62,457 nucleotides of DNA, from assembly GCF_003710935.1 (NCBI RefSeq), contig NZ_RHHS01000009.1:1-62457 (forward strand), in the 5' to 3' direction. This document shows positions 25,901 through 35,989 of this stretch, piece after piece. This stretch comes from Brevibacillus gelatini. GTDB lineage: Bacteria > Bacillota > Bacilli > Brevibacillales > Brevibacillaceae. A program made the translations under genes and the position numbers. Below the pieces are notes generated by a model. That model did not search any database, was not told the origin of the DNA, and worked only from the letters and a program-made list of their open reading frames with translations. Positions within the stretch are counted from its first letter, which is position 1; the number at the start of each line of letters is the position of its first letter.

Positions 25901-27817
25901 ATGAACAATAAGATTCGCATTGCTGATTTGCTGAAATCAGACACGATTATCGTTCATTTGTCGGCTACCACAAAAGAAGCTGTGCTGGATGAGTTGATCG
26001 AGCAACTCGACAAAGCGGGACGTTTGAATGACAAGGCTGGCATGAAGCAGGCCATTCTCGCCCGCGAGGCTCAAGGCTCTACGGGAATTGGCGAGGGAAT
26101 CGCCATCCCGCATGCCAAGACTGCTGCGGTCAAGACGCCCAGCATCGCCTACGGTTTTTCCAAAGAGGGCGTGGAATTCGAATCCCTCGATCAGCAAAAA
26201 GCGCATCTGTTCTTTATGATCGCGGCAACCGAAGATGCCAACCAGGCTCATCTGGCGACGCTGGCACAGCTCTCCGAAATGCTCATGGACGAGTCGTTTC
26301 GCCAGGAGCTGATGAAAGCAGAGACGAAGGAGCAGGTGCTTGCGGTTATCACGAGCAAGGAAAAAGAACTCCAGCGCGAAGATGAAAGCGTTACCGCAGA
26401 CGCGGCGGCCGACCAGCAGCATGTGTCCGCCAAAGTCGTCGCTGTAACAGCTTGCCCGACTGGTATCGCTCACACCTACATGGCTGCCGATTCCTTGAAG
26501 AAAAAGGCGGCGGAGCTGGGGATTTCGCTCAAGGTGGAGACGAACGGTTCTGGCGGAGTGAAAAACGAGCTGACGCCGCAGGATATTGAAGAAGCTGCTG
26601 CTGTCATCGTGGCCGCTGACCGGCAGGTGGAGATGGAGCGGTTCGCCGGAAAAGTTGTCATCCAGGTTCCGGTCGCCGAAGGTATCCGCAATGCCGAAGA
26701 CCTGCTGCAGCGCGCCGTCAAACAGCAGGGCAGCGTTTATCGCGGGGGCGCGAGCAGCTATCAGGAAAAGATTCAGGAAGGCAAGGACGCGAAAAAGTCC
26801 AAACAGCCAGCCTTTTACCGTCACTTGATGAATGGCGTATCCAATATGCTGCCGTTCGTCGTGGGCGGCGGGATTATCATCGCGCTCAGCTTTTTGTTCG
26901 GAATCAAGGCGTTTGACCCGAACGACCCGTCCTTCCATCCGCTGGCCAAAGTATTGATGGACATCGGCGGGAATACGGCATTTCAACTGATGATTCCTGT
27001 ACTGGCAGGGTTTATCGCGTCCAGTATCGCGGATCGACCTGGTTTTGCGCCCGGTATGGTGGGCGGCCTGCTCGCTACTACATCGGGTTCCGGCTTCCTT
27101 GGCGGAATTATCGCAGGCTTTTTGGCCGGATATATCGTGCTTGGGTTGAAAAAGCTGTTTGCCGGACTGCCGCAATCGCTGGAAGGGATCAAACCGATGC
27201 TGTTGTACCCGCTGCTGGGTATTTTGATTACAGGCTTTATCATGGTCTATATTGTCTCCGATCCCGTCGCAGCAGCCAACACGGCACTTGGCAACTGGCT
27301 GAAAAACATGGGGACGGGAAATGCGGTTATCCTTGGTATCATTTTGGGCGCGATGATGGCCTTTGACATGGGAGGACCCGTCAACAAGGCGGCCTTTACA
27401 TTTGGAATTGCGATGATTACCGAAGGGAACTACGGCCCGCACGCAGCCATTATGGCGGCTGGCATGACTCCGCCGCTCGGCATTGCCTTGGCCACTACCC
27501 TGTTCAAAAAGAAATTTACGGACGAAGAGCGGCAAGCAGGAAAAACCGCTTACGTTCTGGGGGCTTCCTTCATCACGGAAGGAGCGATTCCGTTTGCGGC
27601 GGCTGACCCTACGCGCATCATTCCTTCCATCATGGTTGGCTCTGCCGTGGCCGGCGGCTTGTCGATGCTGTTCGGGTGCACATTGCCGGCTCCGCATGGC
27701 GGTTTGTTCGTTCTTCCGGTTGTCGGCAACTGGCCGCTGTACCTCGTTTCGATTGTTGCGGGTGTCATTGTGACAGCCCTGATGATAAAATTGCTGAAAA
27801 AAGACATAACAGAGTAA
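25901..27817 (+). CDS. fruA: Fructose-specific PTS permease, fused IIABC
   Basis: A 638-aa protein with three domains: EIIA (1-150, phosphorylated His in IAIPHAK), EIIB (about 170-270, phosphorylated Cys in VAVTACPTGIAHTYMAA) and a membrane EIIC of about 340 residues. It imports and phosphorylates fructose to fructose 1-phosphate. AAGGGGGG precedes the start. The linkage with fruR, fruK and an HPr gene forms a complete uptake module. Confidence 0.96.
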   Translation: MNNKIRIADLLKSDTIIVHLSATTKEAVLDELIEQLDKAGRLNDKAGMKQAILAREAQGSTGIGEGIAIPHAKTAAVKTPSIAYGFSKEGVEFESLDQQKAHLFFMIAATEDANQAHLATLAQLSEMLMDESFRQELMKAETKEQVLAVITSKEKELQREDESVTADAAADQQHVSAKVVAVTACPTGIAHTYMAADSLKKKAAELGISLKVETNGSGGVKNELTPQDIEEAAAVIVAADRQVEMERFAGKVVIQVPVAEGIRNAEDLLQRAVKQQGSVYRGGASSYQEKIQEGKDAKKSKQPAFYRHLMNGVSNMLPFVVGGGIIIALSFLFGIKAFDPNDPSFHPLAKVLMDIGGNTAFQLMIPVLAGFIASSIADRPGFAPGMVGGLLATTSGSGFLGGIIAGFLAGYIVLGLKKLFAGLPQSLEGIKPMLLYPLLGILITGFIMVYIVSDPVAAANTALGNWLKNMGTGNAVILGIILGAMMAFDMGGPVNKAAFTFGIAMITEGNYGPHAAIMAAGMTPPLGIALATTLFKKKFTDEERQAGKTAYVLGASFITEGAIPFAAADPTRIIPSIMVGSAVAGGLSMLFGCTLPAPHGGLFVLPVVGNWPLYLVSIVAGVIVTALMIKLLKKDITE

Positions 27818-27832
27818 AAGGAGTTGGACATC

Positions 27833-28093
27833 ATGTTGACCAAAACATTCACCATTCAAAATCCGAGCGGCATCCACGCCCGTCCGGCCAGATTGTTCGT
27901 CGAGAAAGCGACCTCTTTTCCGTGCGACGTGAACGTCATCAAAGGCACCAAGAAAATAAACGGCAAGAGCATCATGGGCCTGATGACGCTGGGAGCAGCC
28001 AAGGGAGATCAAATCACGCTGGAAATCTCCGGAGGACAAGCAGCGGAAGCGATGGAAGCACTGGGCAAGGTGCTTGAGTCGGTTCACGATTAA
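27833..28093 (+). CDS. HPr-family phosphocarrier encoded in the fru operon
   Basis: An 86-aa HPr with the active H15 in GIHARPA and a serine at position 46 (KSIMGL), the site used by HPr kinase in Firmicutes. It lies 15 bp after fruA with AAAGGAG before the ATG at 27833, so it is part of the operon. Most Firmicutes keep ptsH next to ptsI, so this is either a paralogue dedicated to fructose or a moved general HPr. With S46 present it can in principle take part in CcpA-type catabolite control. Confidence 0.92.
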   Translation: MLTKTFTIQNPSGIHARPARLFVEKATSFPCDVNVIKGTKKINGKSIMGLMTLGAAKGDQITLEISGGQAAEAMEALGKVLESVHD

Positions 28094-28185
28094 TAGACGA
28101 AGATGCCTCCTGCGGTGAACGGCAAGGAGTGCTTGTGATGTTGCAAAAGGGATTGGTTCAGGCGCACACTGCGTCCTGATCGGAG

Positions 28186-28251
28186 AATCGCCCTTTCTTC
28201 AGATGGCGGTGTGTGAAAACTGCCATTCTGCAGAATGTGGCGATTTTTTTT
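28186..28251 (+). terminator. Terminator of the fru operon with a branched structure
   Basis: AATCGCC (28186-28192) pairs with GGCGATT (28239-28245), followed by TTTTTT. Inside lie ATGGC/GCCAT (28203-28226) and ATTC/GAAT around TGCA (28225-28236), so the enclosed sequence can fold further. Confidence 0.6.
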
Positions 28252-28358
28252 GCGTCCAAAAATCCGCTTACGCTGTCGCTTTGGACAGCTCCTGTTTTAT
28301 TTTCCGGCTCGTCTGCATACACATGGCAATGAGTGAGAAGTGGATGGAGGAGATGCAG

Positions 28359-31163
28359 GTGGATACACAGCCAATTCGAAAATGGTACACGCTGGCAGCA
28401 GCCGACGTGACCGAAGCCCTTCATAGCGATGCGGCGCAGGGACTGACCCAGCAGGAGGCGGAACGGAGACTGGCTAAGCATGGGGCCAACCAGTTGGCTG
28501 AGAACAAACGCAAGCCGCTCTACGCGGTCTTTCTTGACCAGTTCAAAGATTTTATGGTGCTCATCCTGTTCATCGCCACGCTGATTTCCTACTTTCTGGG
28601 GGAGTATCTGGATGCGATTACGATTATTGCGATCATCATCATTAACGGCATACTCGGGTTCATTCAGGAGGCCAAGGCTGAGCGATCCCTGCAAGCGCTA
28701 AAAGAGCTGGCATCCCCGATGGCCCGGGTCATTCGCGAGGGGCAAATCTCCATGATTCCCGCTTCCCGTCTCGTGCCGGGCGACCTGGTGGTGCTCGAAG
28801 CGGGGGACCGGGTTCCGGCAGACATGCGGCTTTTGACCGCCAATCGGCTGGAGATAGAAGAGTCGGCGCTGACAGGCGAATCTGTCCCTGTCGCCAAAAA
28901 CGTCAAAAAATTGGACACGGCCCAAGCCTCGACGGTTCCTTTGGGCGATCAGAAAAACCTCGCCTTCATGGGCACGATGGTGACAGGCGGAACAGGCAGC
29001 GGCATCGTCGTGGCGACCGGGATGGATACGGAAATCGGGAAGATCGCCCACATGATGAACGCAGCGGAAGAAGTGGAAACGCCGCTGCAAGCGCGTCTGG
29101 AGCAAATGGGCAAAATTCTCGTGGTCGTCGCGTTGCTGTTGACGATTGTCGTGATCGTCGCCGGGGTTTGGCACGGACATGAGTTGTTTACGATGTTTTT
29201 GGCAGGGGTCAGCCTCGCGGTAGCGGCCATCCCGGAAGGCTTGCCAGCGATTGTCACCGTCGCGCTGGCGCTCGGTGTGCAGCGGATGATCCGGCGCAAT
29301 GCGATCGTGCGCAAGCTGCCGTCGGTCGAGACGCTTGGCTGCGCTTCGGTCATCTGCTCCGACAAGACAGGTACCCTCACCCAGAACAAAATGACGGTTA
29401 CGCATGTCTGGCACAGCGATTCCACCTATGAAGTCACCGGAAGCGGCTACGTTCCGGAGGGAGCTTTTCACTATCAGGGAAAAATGGTGTCTCCCACCCG
29501 CGACGGAGCGCTCACGCAAATCATTCGCATCGCAGACCGCTGCAACAATGCCCGCCTGATCTGCGAGGAACAAGGCACACGCAACTTGCTTGGCATGGGC
29601 AAAACAACGCGGCATTGGCAGATCGTCGGCGATCCGACAGAAGGAGCATTGAAGGTACTGGCGGCAAAAGCGACAGGCCATGCCGGAGAGCGGGGCAACC
29701 CGAAACAGCAGTCGGTGCGTGTCGAAGAGCTGCCTTTTGATTCCGACCGCAAAATGATGTCCGTCGTCGAAAAAGGCGCAGACGGCGTTCACTCCCTGTT
29801 GACCAAAGGCGCGGCAGAGGCGGTGCTGGCGCGATCCACGCACATTCTCTGGGGCGGCCAACTGCAGCCGCTGACGGCTTCGCTGCGCCATCGGGTGCTG
29901 GAGCAGACAGAGCTGATGGCGGGCCAAGCACTGCGGGTTCTCGGCTTCGCCTACAAAACGCTGCAAGGCTATCGCCCTGGGCAGCCAATCGGTACGTTGG
30001 AAAACAATCTCGTCTTCGTCGGGCTGGTCGGGATGATCGACCCGCCGCGCGAAGAGGTTCGCTCCGCGATCAACCTGTGCCATCAGGCGGGTATCAAGAC
30101 CGTCATGATTACGGGCGACCACAAGGTGACGGCGGAAGCGATTGCCCGGCAGATCGGGATGATGCGCGGCTACGGCGAGGTGCTGGAGGGGCGCGAGCTG
30201 GACGGGATGTCCGATGAGGCTCTGGCCGAGCACGCCGAGCGCGTGACCGTCTACGCGCGGGTGTCTCCCGAGCATAAGCTGCGGATTGTGCGCGCCCTGC
30301 AAAGCAAAGGACACGTCGTGGCGATGACAGGCGACGGCGTCAATGATGCCCCGGCGATCAAAACGTCGGACATCGGCATCGCGATGGGGATAACCGGGAC
30401 AGATGTGACGAAGGAAGCCGCCGATTTGGTCCTGCGCGACGACAACTTCGCCACGATTGTCGCCGCCGTCGAGGAAGGGCGCAACATATACGACAACATC
30501 CGCAAATTTATTCGCTATTTGCTCGCGTCCAACGTAGGAGAGATTCTTGTCATGTTTTTTGCGATGCTACTCGGCTTGCCGCTGCCGCTCGTGCCCATTC
30601 AGATTTTGTGGGTCAACCTGGTGACAGACGGCTTGCCTGCCATGGCGCTTGGGGTCGATCAGGCTGAGGCTGACACGATGTATCAGCGCCCGCGCAACAA
30701 GGCAGAAAATATTTTTGGGCGGGGCCTGGGCTGGAAGATCATCAGCCGCGGCTTTTTGATCGGCGCGATGACCTTGCTCGCTTTCTGGCTGACGCTGCGC
30801 GAAAATCCAAACGATCTCGTTCACGCCCAGACCGTCGCCTTCGTCACATTGGTCATGGCCCAGCTGATCCACGTGTTCGACTGCCGTAGCCAGTACAGTG
30901 TGTTTCACCGCAACGTGTTTGAAAACAAATATCTCGTCTGGGCTGTCATTTCGTCTTTGGTGCTGGTGATTGGGGTCGTGTACATCGACGCTCTCCAGCC
31001 GATTTTCAAAACGACAGATTTGTCCCTTCGCGACTGGGCGCTGATTCTCGTCACATCTGGTGTCCCTACGTTCGTGGCCGGGATCGGCGGCGTTCTCGCC
31101 AGCGGTCGGTCACAGGCAGGCAGGGAAAAGCGTTCTGCCATGCGCACGGTACGTCCTGATTGA
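28359..31163 (+). CDS. Cation-transporting P2-type ATPase, calcium-type
   Basis: A 934-aa ATPase related to PacL/SERCA-type calcium pumps. It has the N-terminal cation ATPase domain ([13 protein letters not shown]), the TGESVPV actuator loop, membrane motif [25 protein letters not shown] phosphorylation site, and [10 protein letters not shown] hinge, with ten membrane segments. GTG at 28359 is preferred since GGAGGAG lies 6 nt upstream; ATG codons at 28323, 28329, 28344 and 28353 are alternatives. A GTCCAAA/TTTGGAC hairpin lies in its leader (28254-28286). Probably exports Ca2+; Mn2+ is possible. Confidence 0.93.
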   Translation: MDTQPIRKWYTLAAADVTEALHSDAAQGLTQQEAERRLAKHGANQLAENKRKPLYAVFLDQFKDFMVLILFIATLISYFLGEYLDAITIIAIIIINGILGFIQEAKAERSLQALKELASPMARVIREGQISMIPASRLVPGDLVVLEAGDRVPADMRLLTANRLEIEESALTGESVPVAKNVKKLDTAQASTVPLGDQKNLAFMGTMVTGGTGSGIVVATGMDTEIGKIAHMMNAAEEVETPLQARLEQMGKILVVVALLLTIVVIVAGVWHGHELFTMFLAGVSLAVAAIPEGLPAIVTVALALGVQRMIRRNAIVRKLPSVETLGCASVICSDKTGTLTQNKMTVTHVWHSDSTYEVTGSGYVPEGAFHYQGKMVSPTRDGALTQIIRIADRCNNARLICEEQGTRNLLGMGKTTRHWQIVGDPTEGALKVLAAKATGHAGERGNPKQQSVRVEELPFDSDRKMMSVVEKGADGVHSLLTKGAAEAVLARSTHILWGGQLQPLTASLRHRVLEQTELMAGQALRVLGFAYKTLQGYRPGQPIGTLENNLVFVGLVGMIDPPREEVRSAINLCHQAGIKTVMITGDHKVTAEAIARQIGMMRGYGEVLEGRELDGMSDEALAEHAERVTVYARVSPEHKLRIVRALQSKGHVVAMTGDGVNDAPAIKTSDIGIAMGITGTDVTKEAADLVLRDDNFATIVAAVEEGRNIYDNIRKFIRYLLASNVGEILVMFFAMLLGLPLPLVPIQILWVNLVTDGLPAMALGVDQAEADTMYQRPRNKAENIFGRGLGWKIISRGFLIGAMTLLAFWLTLRENPNDLVHAQTVAFVTLVMAQLIHVFDCRSQYSVFHRNVFENKYLVWAVISSLVLVIGVVYIDALQPIFKTTDLSLRDWALILVTSGVPTFVAGIGGVLASGRSQAGREKRSAMRTVRPD

Positions 31164-31209
31164 AAGCTGAGCTTGCTGTGTACAGCGAAACGAGGGAGAG
31201 GAAGCAACT

Positions 31210-31911
31210 GTGCGTTTTCGAAAAGGAGGCTGGAAAAGGCGCGGCAGACGCATCTTCGCTATGTTTTTGGTTGGCGTCGTATGCTTGTTGATCCTGTTCA
31301 TGATCGTGGAAAAACGGATTGAGCCAACCTTGATGCTGATCGCCCAATCCAAAGTCGATCAGGTGGCAAAGCTCGCCATTACGGATGCGGTTACGAAGCG
31401 TCTGACACAGCAAGGCGTGGATTTCAACGAGATCGTAATGATGGAAAAAGACGAGGAAGGCAGCATCAAAGCGGTCAATTTCAATTTCCGCGAGTATTCG
31501 CGAATCGTAGGGGAGACGACCGCCCGCATTCAAAATCGGCTGAAAGAGTTCGAGCAGGAGAACGTCCAGACGACGATTCCGCTCGGCCTGGCTACCAAAA
31601 ACGTGTTTCTGGAACATTTCGGCCCGGAAATTCCCGTCTCGTTCGTGCCGATCGGCGCCGTGAAGACCCGACTGGAAACGGGGCTGAAGCAGGCTGGCAT
31701 CAACATGGTGCTCGTCACCGTCTACATTTACGTCGAGGTCGACTTGCGCGTAGTCATCCCGTTTGCAACCAAGCAGCAAACGGTCACGACGCAAATACCG
31801 ATCAGCGAGGCATTGATCGTAGGCAAGGTGCCGAGCTACTTGTACAACAACCCGGCCGGGAAGCCGGATGTACCGATGCCGAGGAATGAGCAGATGATTC
31901 ACCAGCCGTAA
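31210..31911 (+). CDS. yunB: Sporulation protein YunB
   Basis: A 233-aa protein with one N-terminal membrane anchor (about residues 15-35, after a very basic MRFRKGGWKRRGRR start) and an extracytoplasmic YunB domain (EKRIEPTLMLIAQSKVDQVA, TTIPLGLATKN). In B. subtilis YunB belongs to the mother-cell sporulation regulon. The start is GTG after GAGGGAGAGGAAG. A terminator follows. Confidence 0.92.
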   Translation: MRFRKGGWKRRGRRIFAMFLVGVVCLLILFMIVEKRIEPTLMLIAQSKVDQVAKLAITDAVTKRLTQQGVDFNEIVMMEKDEEGSIKAVNFNFREYSRIVGETTARIQNRLKEFEQENVQTTIPLGLATKNVFLEHFGPEIPVSFVPIGAVKTRLETGLKQAGINMVLVTVYIYVEVDLRVVIPFATKQQTVTTQIPISEALIVGKVPSYLYNNPAGKPDVPMPRNEQMIHQP

Positions 31912-31918
31912 TGGAAGA

Positions 31919-31942
31919 GGGGCGGCAATTTGGCCGCCCTTT
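31919..31942. terminator. Terminator between yunB and the convergent secreted-protein gene
   Basis: GGGCGGC pairs with GCCGCCC around a short AATTTG loop, followed by TTTGCT. Confidence 0.65.
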
Positions 31943-31949
31943 GCTCGTG

Positions 31950-32864
31950 TTATTTTGCAGATTCCATTGTTTGTTTAAACTTGGCTTGTTCAAATGAGGG
32001 TGTACTATTTTGGAAGGATTCAGGTAATGCAAAGGTAGCCTTTTTCGCTTTTTCATCAAACTCAATGGAAAGCACTTCTATGCTGTTTGTCACTTCATTT
32101 TTATCATTGGTTTCTTCTAATTTTAGAAGCACACCCGTTTCGGTATCGACCCACATCGTAAAGTGTGTAGCTTGATGCTTTTCTGCTAAAATACGATCTT
32201 CGTGCTTGCCTTTCACCATAGCTACAGTGCGGTTAAGCAGTTTTTCTGTGCCCACAATTTCATGGTTGTCAGGAGTCAGCCAGAATGCATAGTCTTGGGG
32301 AAACACGACATCTTTCGCGCTTGCGGAGAAGGCCGGGTCAGGTCTTTTGACAAATACTTTTTCTCCTTGTTCATTTTTATACGTTCGAGGTTCATTTTTG
32401 TTAAACGCAGTTGATTCATTTGCTTTACTGACCTTGGTCTTCTTGTACGTTTTTCGGTTATGTTTAACGTCCCAATAAAACTCTCCATCAAATGCCGTTT
32501 CTTTGATGAGTTCTGCTTTCGTATTATTCAGCACTTTTACATGGCTGCGAGGGTTGTTTCCTTGTTGGACTTCGAATTCTACGGTTTCATCGACTCCAAG
32601 CGGAGCGAGAATTACCCGATAGGAGCCGCTAACATTTTGGTAATTGTCAATGGCATTGAGCATTTTTGCTTGGAGGGTCTTTGCATCCATGACCGCCGGA
32701 ACTAATTCCGTCTGCTGCTCGGCTGTAACTGGTTCAGCTATTGTCGCTGATTGTGCTGCTTCCATTTTGGGTGTTTCTTCTGCATGACTTTTCACGGAAT
32801 AAAAACCAGTAAGCCCCAAACCAAGCAAAGAGGTTGCCAGGATAACAGCTTGTGTTTTTTTCAC
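31950..32864 (-). CDS. Secreted LolA/RseB-like lipoprotein-carrier-fold protein
   Basis: A 304-aa protein with a signal peptide (MKKTQAVILATSLLGLGLTG, cleavage near SHAEE), a linker of about 30 residues, then a domain with beta strands (SYRVILAPLG, VEFEVQQG, EFYWDVKHNRKTYKK, FTMWVDTETGVLLKLEETND) typical of the LolA/MucB-RseB fold found in Gram-positive outer-surface proteins. The exact role is unknown. The start is GTG with GGAAG 8 nt upstream. Lower GC than its neighbours suggests accessory origin. Confidence 0.8.
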   Translation of the reverse strand: MKKTQAVILATSLLGLGLTGFYSVKSHAEETPKMEAAQSATIAEPVTAEQQTELVPAVMDAKTLQAKMLNAIDNYQNVSGSYRVILAPLGVDETVEFEVQQGNNPRSHVKVLNNTKAELIKETAFDGEFYWDVKHNRKTYKKTKVSKANESTAFNKNEPRTYKNEQGEKVFVKRPDPAFSASAKDVVFPQDYAFWLTPDNHEIVGTEKLLNRTVAMVKGKHEDRILAEKHQATHFTMWVDTETGVLLKLEETNDKNEVTNSIEVLSIEFDEKAKKATFALPESFQNSTPSFEQAKFKQTMESAK

Positions 32865-33202
32865 GATAATCGCTTCCTTTTCCTAATTTGCATTACCGGG
32901 ATCAAGAGAAAACGGGGTGGCATCTGTTGAGGTGATTGAGTAGTTGAGGTCTCGTTTTATATGACATAATATACTACATGGATTTTGGGAATTTTGTCGT
33001 ATTTTGTATAACTATATTAGTTTCGAATAGGCATGGTGTTATTTTCTTTGGCGGAAAAGGAATAGCAAAACATGTTGTTAGAGTATAGATCAGTAATCAA
33101 TGATGCGAATCTATTTGGGACTAAATAGATCAGAAGATTAATGGTATAATTTTTAATAATTGTTATGTAGTGGTATATTTTTAATAAAAGGAGGAGTAAT
33201 TT
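32865..33202. other. AT-rich intergenic region
   Basis: 338 bp without a gene. It holds the divergent start regions of the two flanking genes. TATAAT at 33145-33150 is the likely -10 of the small plus-strand gene; no good -35 is seen. No larger repeat or RNA structure is evident. Confidence 0.6.
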
Positions 33203-33415
33203 ATGAATAAGTTTTTGCTCGGGGGAGTGTTCTCCATACTTATCATAATATTCGCTATAGCAAGTTTTTATTTTCGACTAAATCCACCAAACACAGTAGG
33301 AGTTATACCTCCTGGAAATTTGACCACCGAGACATATCTTAATTTTGCAATACAGTTACTAACAGGTATTAGCTTTTTTATCTTTTTCGTTACTTCTTGG
33401 AAGAGGAAAAAATAA
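33203..33415 (+). CDS. Small two-segment membrane protein of unknown function
   Basis: A 70-aa protein with two hydrophobic segments (LLGGVFSILIIIFAIASFYF and LNFAIQLLTGISFFIFFVT) and a basic C terminus (SWKRKK). The AAAAGGAGGAG ribosome binding site is strong. It is convergent with the possible bacteriocin gene at 33531 and shares its terminator. Small two-segment membrane proteins beside secreted toxins often give immunity, but that is a guess from position only. Confidence 0.75.
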   Translation: MNKFLLGGVFSILIIIFAIASFYFRLNPPNTVGVIPPGNLTTETYLNFAIQLLTGISFFIFFVTSWKRKK

Positions 33416-33485
33416 CGACAGAAAAGCCCATAGGTGTTAAACTATCGTAACAAAAGCTACAATCTCATAATTCGTATGTCTCAAA

Positions 33486-33523
33486 AACAGACACACTCCT
33501 TACATTAGGGAGTGTGTCTGTTT
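33486..33523. terminator. Bidirectional terminator
   Basis: AACAGACACACTCC pairs with GGAGTGTGTCTGTT, a 14-bp perfect stem, with AAAAA on the left and TTTATT on the right. Confidence 0.85.
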
Positions 33524-33530
33524 ATTGAAG

Positions 33531-34655
33531 TTAATATCCAGAGACTACTGTCACATTATAGTTCTCGAATTTTTTTGGATAGTTGAGAATAATTTCACGT
33601 GCACCTTGGCAAAACTTCGCAGCATTTCTACTCAGATCAAGCCTTTCTGCTGTTGCGTATGCTTTACTCGTAAGAGCAGTAAATGTTCCAAGTGCTCCAG
33701 CATAACCTGTTACAATTGCTAACCACCCTGCTGGTCCGGTACCAAATCCAGCTACGATTGCACCCAAACCCATCAAAATCAAAAACCAATCGAATGTTTC
33801 AGAATAAAGATTATATTTCATTTTAGTAATAATATAGTATTCATATTCATTTATACTTTTTTTGAATGCAACCATACTACTTGCATTTTTTGAACTCCCA
33901 ACTGTTGACCCGGTAACTCTAATATATTTATGGCCAGCTACTCCCAATGCCTGCGCAGTAAAAGCACCAGTAGACAAATTGTGGTTATAGAAGTTATCGA
34001 ATGCTCCTGCAGCTTCAGTAGAAGCTAATGATGCCAATTTCTTCTCATCAATCTCAATATGATTTGTCTCAGTGTTAAACTTAACAGCATTAGATTCCTT
34101 GATTTTTGCTGCTATTTTTTTTACTTTTTCTAGGTCTGCTTTCTTAATTCCCGGAACTGGTTTAAATTCTTCTTCATCAATATCACTTATAGCGCGTTCT
34201 ACATTTTTTTGCACGGAAATCTTTTTTGCATTAGTAAGATCAGCACTAGATAAAGTGTTTTTTTCTGACTTGTTTACAGAAATAGTCATAGCTTCATCGT
34301 ATTGCTTGGTTTGTTTTTTAGCCTTTGCTTCTCCTGTATTATAGTCGTTTTGAAATTCTTCTGAAGTAACGACAGTATTAATGTAATTGTTATTTCTATC
34401 GTAGTAATCTTCTATTTTGAACATCTTTGTTTTAATTTGGTTTGCATCTGCAGTAATTTCTGTGATCGCATTAACTTGCTTATAGCCTGTTACCTCAAAT
34501 ACCCCTTCATCATTAGGCTCGTCTGATAGTGTTTCAATGCTATAGGCTTCTACATTTTTGATAGTATCGCTTTCATTTGTTTTGGCTGAGGCTGGAACTA
34601 GAATCACTTGAAAGAGTAAAGCAAATGTTGTTATTAAACTAAGAATCCTTTTCAT
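33531..34655 (-). CDS. Secreted protein with hydrophobic C-terminal hairpin, possible geobacillin-26-like bacteriocin
   Basis: A 374-aa protein with a signal peptide (cleavage near PASAKT), a polar Lys/Glu/Asp-rich central region (about 30-265) and a glycine-rich hydrophobic hairpin at about 285-330 (FDWFLILMGLGAIVAGFG, GPAGWLAIVTGYAGALGTF). A large secreted protein with a late membrane-active-looking segment recalls the geobacillin-26 family of large bacteriocins; I cannot confirm homology by eye. AAGGAGGAC precedes the ATG. Its AT-rich codons differ from the core genes, so it is probably horizontally acquired. Confidence 0.7.
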   Translation of the reverse strand: MKRILSLITTFALLFQVILVPASAKTNESDTIKNVEAYSIETLSDEPNDEGVFEVTGYKQVNAITEITADANQIKTKMFKIEDYYDRNNNYINTVVTSEEFQNDYNTGEAKAKKQTKQYDEAMTISVNKSEKNTLSSADLTNAKKISVQKNVERAISDIDEEEFKPVPGIKKADLEKVKKIAAKIKESNAVKFNTETNHIEIDEKKLASLASTEAAGAFDNFYNHNLSTGAFTAQALGVAGHKYIRVTGSTVGSSKNASSMVAFKKSINEYEYYIITKMKYNLYSETFDWFLILMGLGAIVAGFGTGPAGWLAIVTGYAGALGTFTALTSKAYATAERLDLSRNAAKFCQGAREIILNYPKKFENYNVTVVSGY

Positions 34656-34944
34656 CTCTTGTCCTCCTTAAAATTTACAAAATACTCTTTTACTTTATCT
34701 CAAATTATGTAAAAAATAGTTACAAATTGGTAAAAACATACACCGAATCCCGTTCGCCTTGTCTGCCAGAACAACTCCTGTTCATTACATGTACCGCCTT
34801 CCAATCTGTCCAAGAATCCAGTCTGCGAATTTCATCAAGTGTCACAACCCTACCCGAAAAATTTGTTGAAACGTATCCAAAACTCCTCCGTCCAATGAAT
34901 AGAAACACGCAACAAGTGAAATACAAGCATTGGAGGAACACAAC

Positions 34945-35943
34945 ATGAAAACAATTCGTACAGGCATGATGACATTGGCGGCTTTGGCCGTTCTGGGAAC
35001 GAACATCGTATCGGCTGCCTCCGAACCGGTAAAAGAACTGTCGGTCAATGTAAACGGAAGCGCGCTTGAGCAAGCCGCTATTTTTGATAAAGAACAACAA
35101 ACCGTTTTGGTCCCGCTGCGCCCTGTAGCGGAATCCCTTGGGTACAAAGTAAGCTGGAACAACGAACAGCAGGCAGCCGAAGTGCAAAAAGGCGCGATTG
35201 CAAGCTACGCCAAGGTCGGAGAGGATCGCTACCCGTTTGCGAAAATGTACAAGACACTCGGAGCAAAACCGCTTCTCGTAAATGGCAGCACCTATGTTCC
35301 GGTCGCTTTCGTGGATGAAATCCTGCAAGCAGAAGTCCATGTGACAGACAGTGCGGTGACGGTTGTGGACGAAGAGGCAGAAAAAGCGCCAGTGCGTACG
35401 GGCACGATCACGGCAATCAACAAAAAAGACGATGGCAAAATCTCGATTGCCTTGAATGGATACGAGACGGGAATCATCCTGCACATCAGCGCGGAAACCA
35501 AAATGACTGACGCTTCCGGCAAAGAGCTGAAGCCGGAAGACTTGAAGCTGGGCATGGAAGTGGAAGCGACACACCAGCAAATGATGACGATGAGCATGCC
35601 GCCGCAGACAGGCGCGCTCAGCATCGTTGTCAAGAGCAGCCTGGAATCTGCGGAAGTCATCGGGACAACCGGAAAAGTAACAAGCATCGAGCCTGACCAG
35701 CAAGGCACCTACAAGATGGTTGTAGAGGGCCGCGGCCTGACAGCGACCTCTCCGGAAAAAGTAGCGCTGATTATCAACGACAAGACCAGCATCGTCAATG
35801 CCAAAGACAACAAGGCACTCAAGCCGGAAGACCTGAAGGCTGGCATGAATGTGTTCGCGTTCTACGGACCGAAACTGACGCGCAGCCTGCCGCCAATCGG
35901 TGTGGCGGAGAAAATCGTCGTGGAAATCACCGAAGCCGAATAA
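34945..35943 (+). CDS. Secreted protein with copper amine oxidase-like N-terminal (stalk) domain
   Basis: A 332-aa protein with a signal peptide (MKTIRTGMMTLAALAVLG..SAAS), a stalk domain at about 30-135 (VNVNGSALEQAAIF, TVLVPLRPVAESLGYKVSW, YVPVAFVDEIL) as in Paenibacillaceae surface proteins, and two OB-like repeats (RTGTITAINKKDDGKISIALNG; GTTGKVTSIEPDQQG) each followed by an LKPEDLK(L/A)GM(E/N)V motif. It is not an enzyme. GGAGG precedes the ATG at 34945. Confidence 0.87.
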   Translation: MKTIRTGMMTLAALAVLGTNIVSAASEPVKELSVNVNGSALEQAAIFDKEQQTVLVPLRPVAESLGYKVSWNNEQQAAEVQKGAIASYAKVGEDRYPFAKMYKTLGAKPLLVNGSTYVPVAFVDEILQAEVHVTDSAVTVVDEEAEKAPVRTGTITAINKKDDGKISIALNGYETGIILHISAETKMTDASGKELKPEDLKLGMEVEATHQQMMTMSMPPQTGALSIVVKSSLESAEVIGTTGKVTSIEPDQQGTYKMVVEGRGLTATSPEKVALIINDKTSIVNAKDNKALKPEDLKAGMNVFAFYGPKLTRSLPPIGVAEKIVVEITEAE

Positions 35944-35989
35944 AACAGGTCAACCGGAAAACACCCAGGCTGACCTGCTAATAGAAAGG

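Noticed and set aside
25937..28087. 716-codon open frame antisense to fruA
   Set aside because: It is a shadow of high-GC third positions in fruA and the HPr gene; composition (His/Arg/Asp-rich) is not protein-like and it has no ribosome binding site.
28100..28358. yybP-ykoY manganese riboswitch before the P-type ATPase
   Set aside because: The conserved GGGGAGUA-type core is absent.
28698..30314. 538-codon open frame antisense to the P-type ATPase
   Set aside because: Shadow frame with biased composition and no ribosome binding site.
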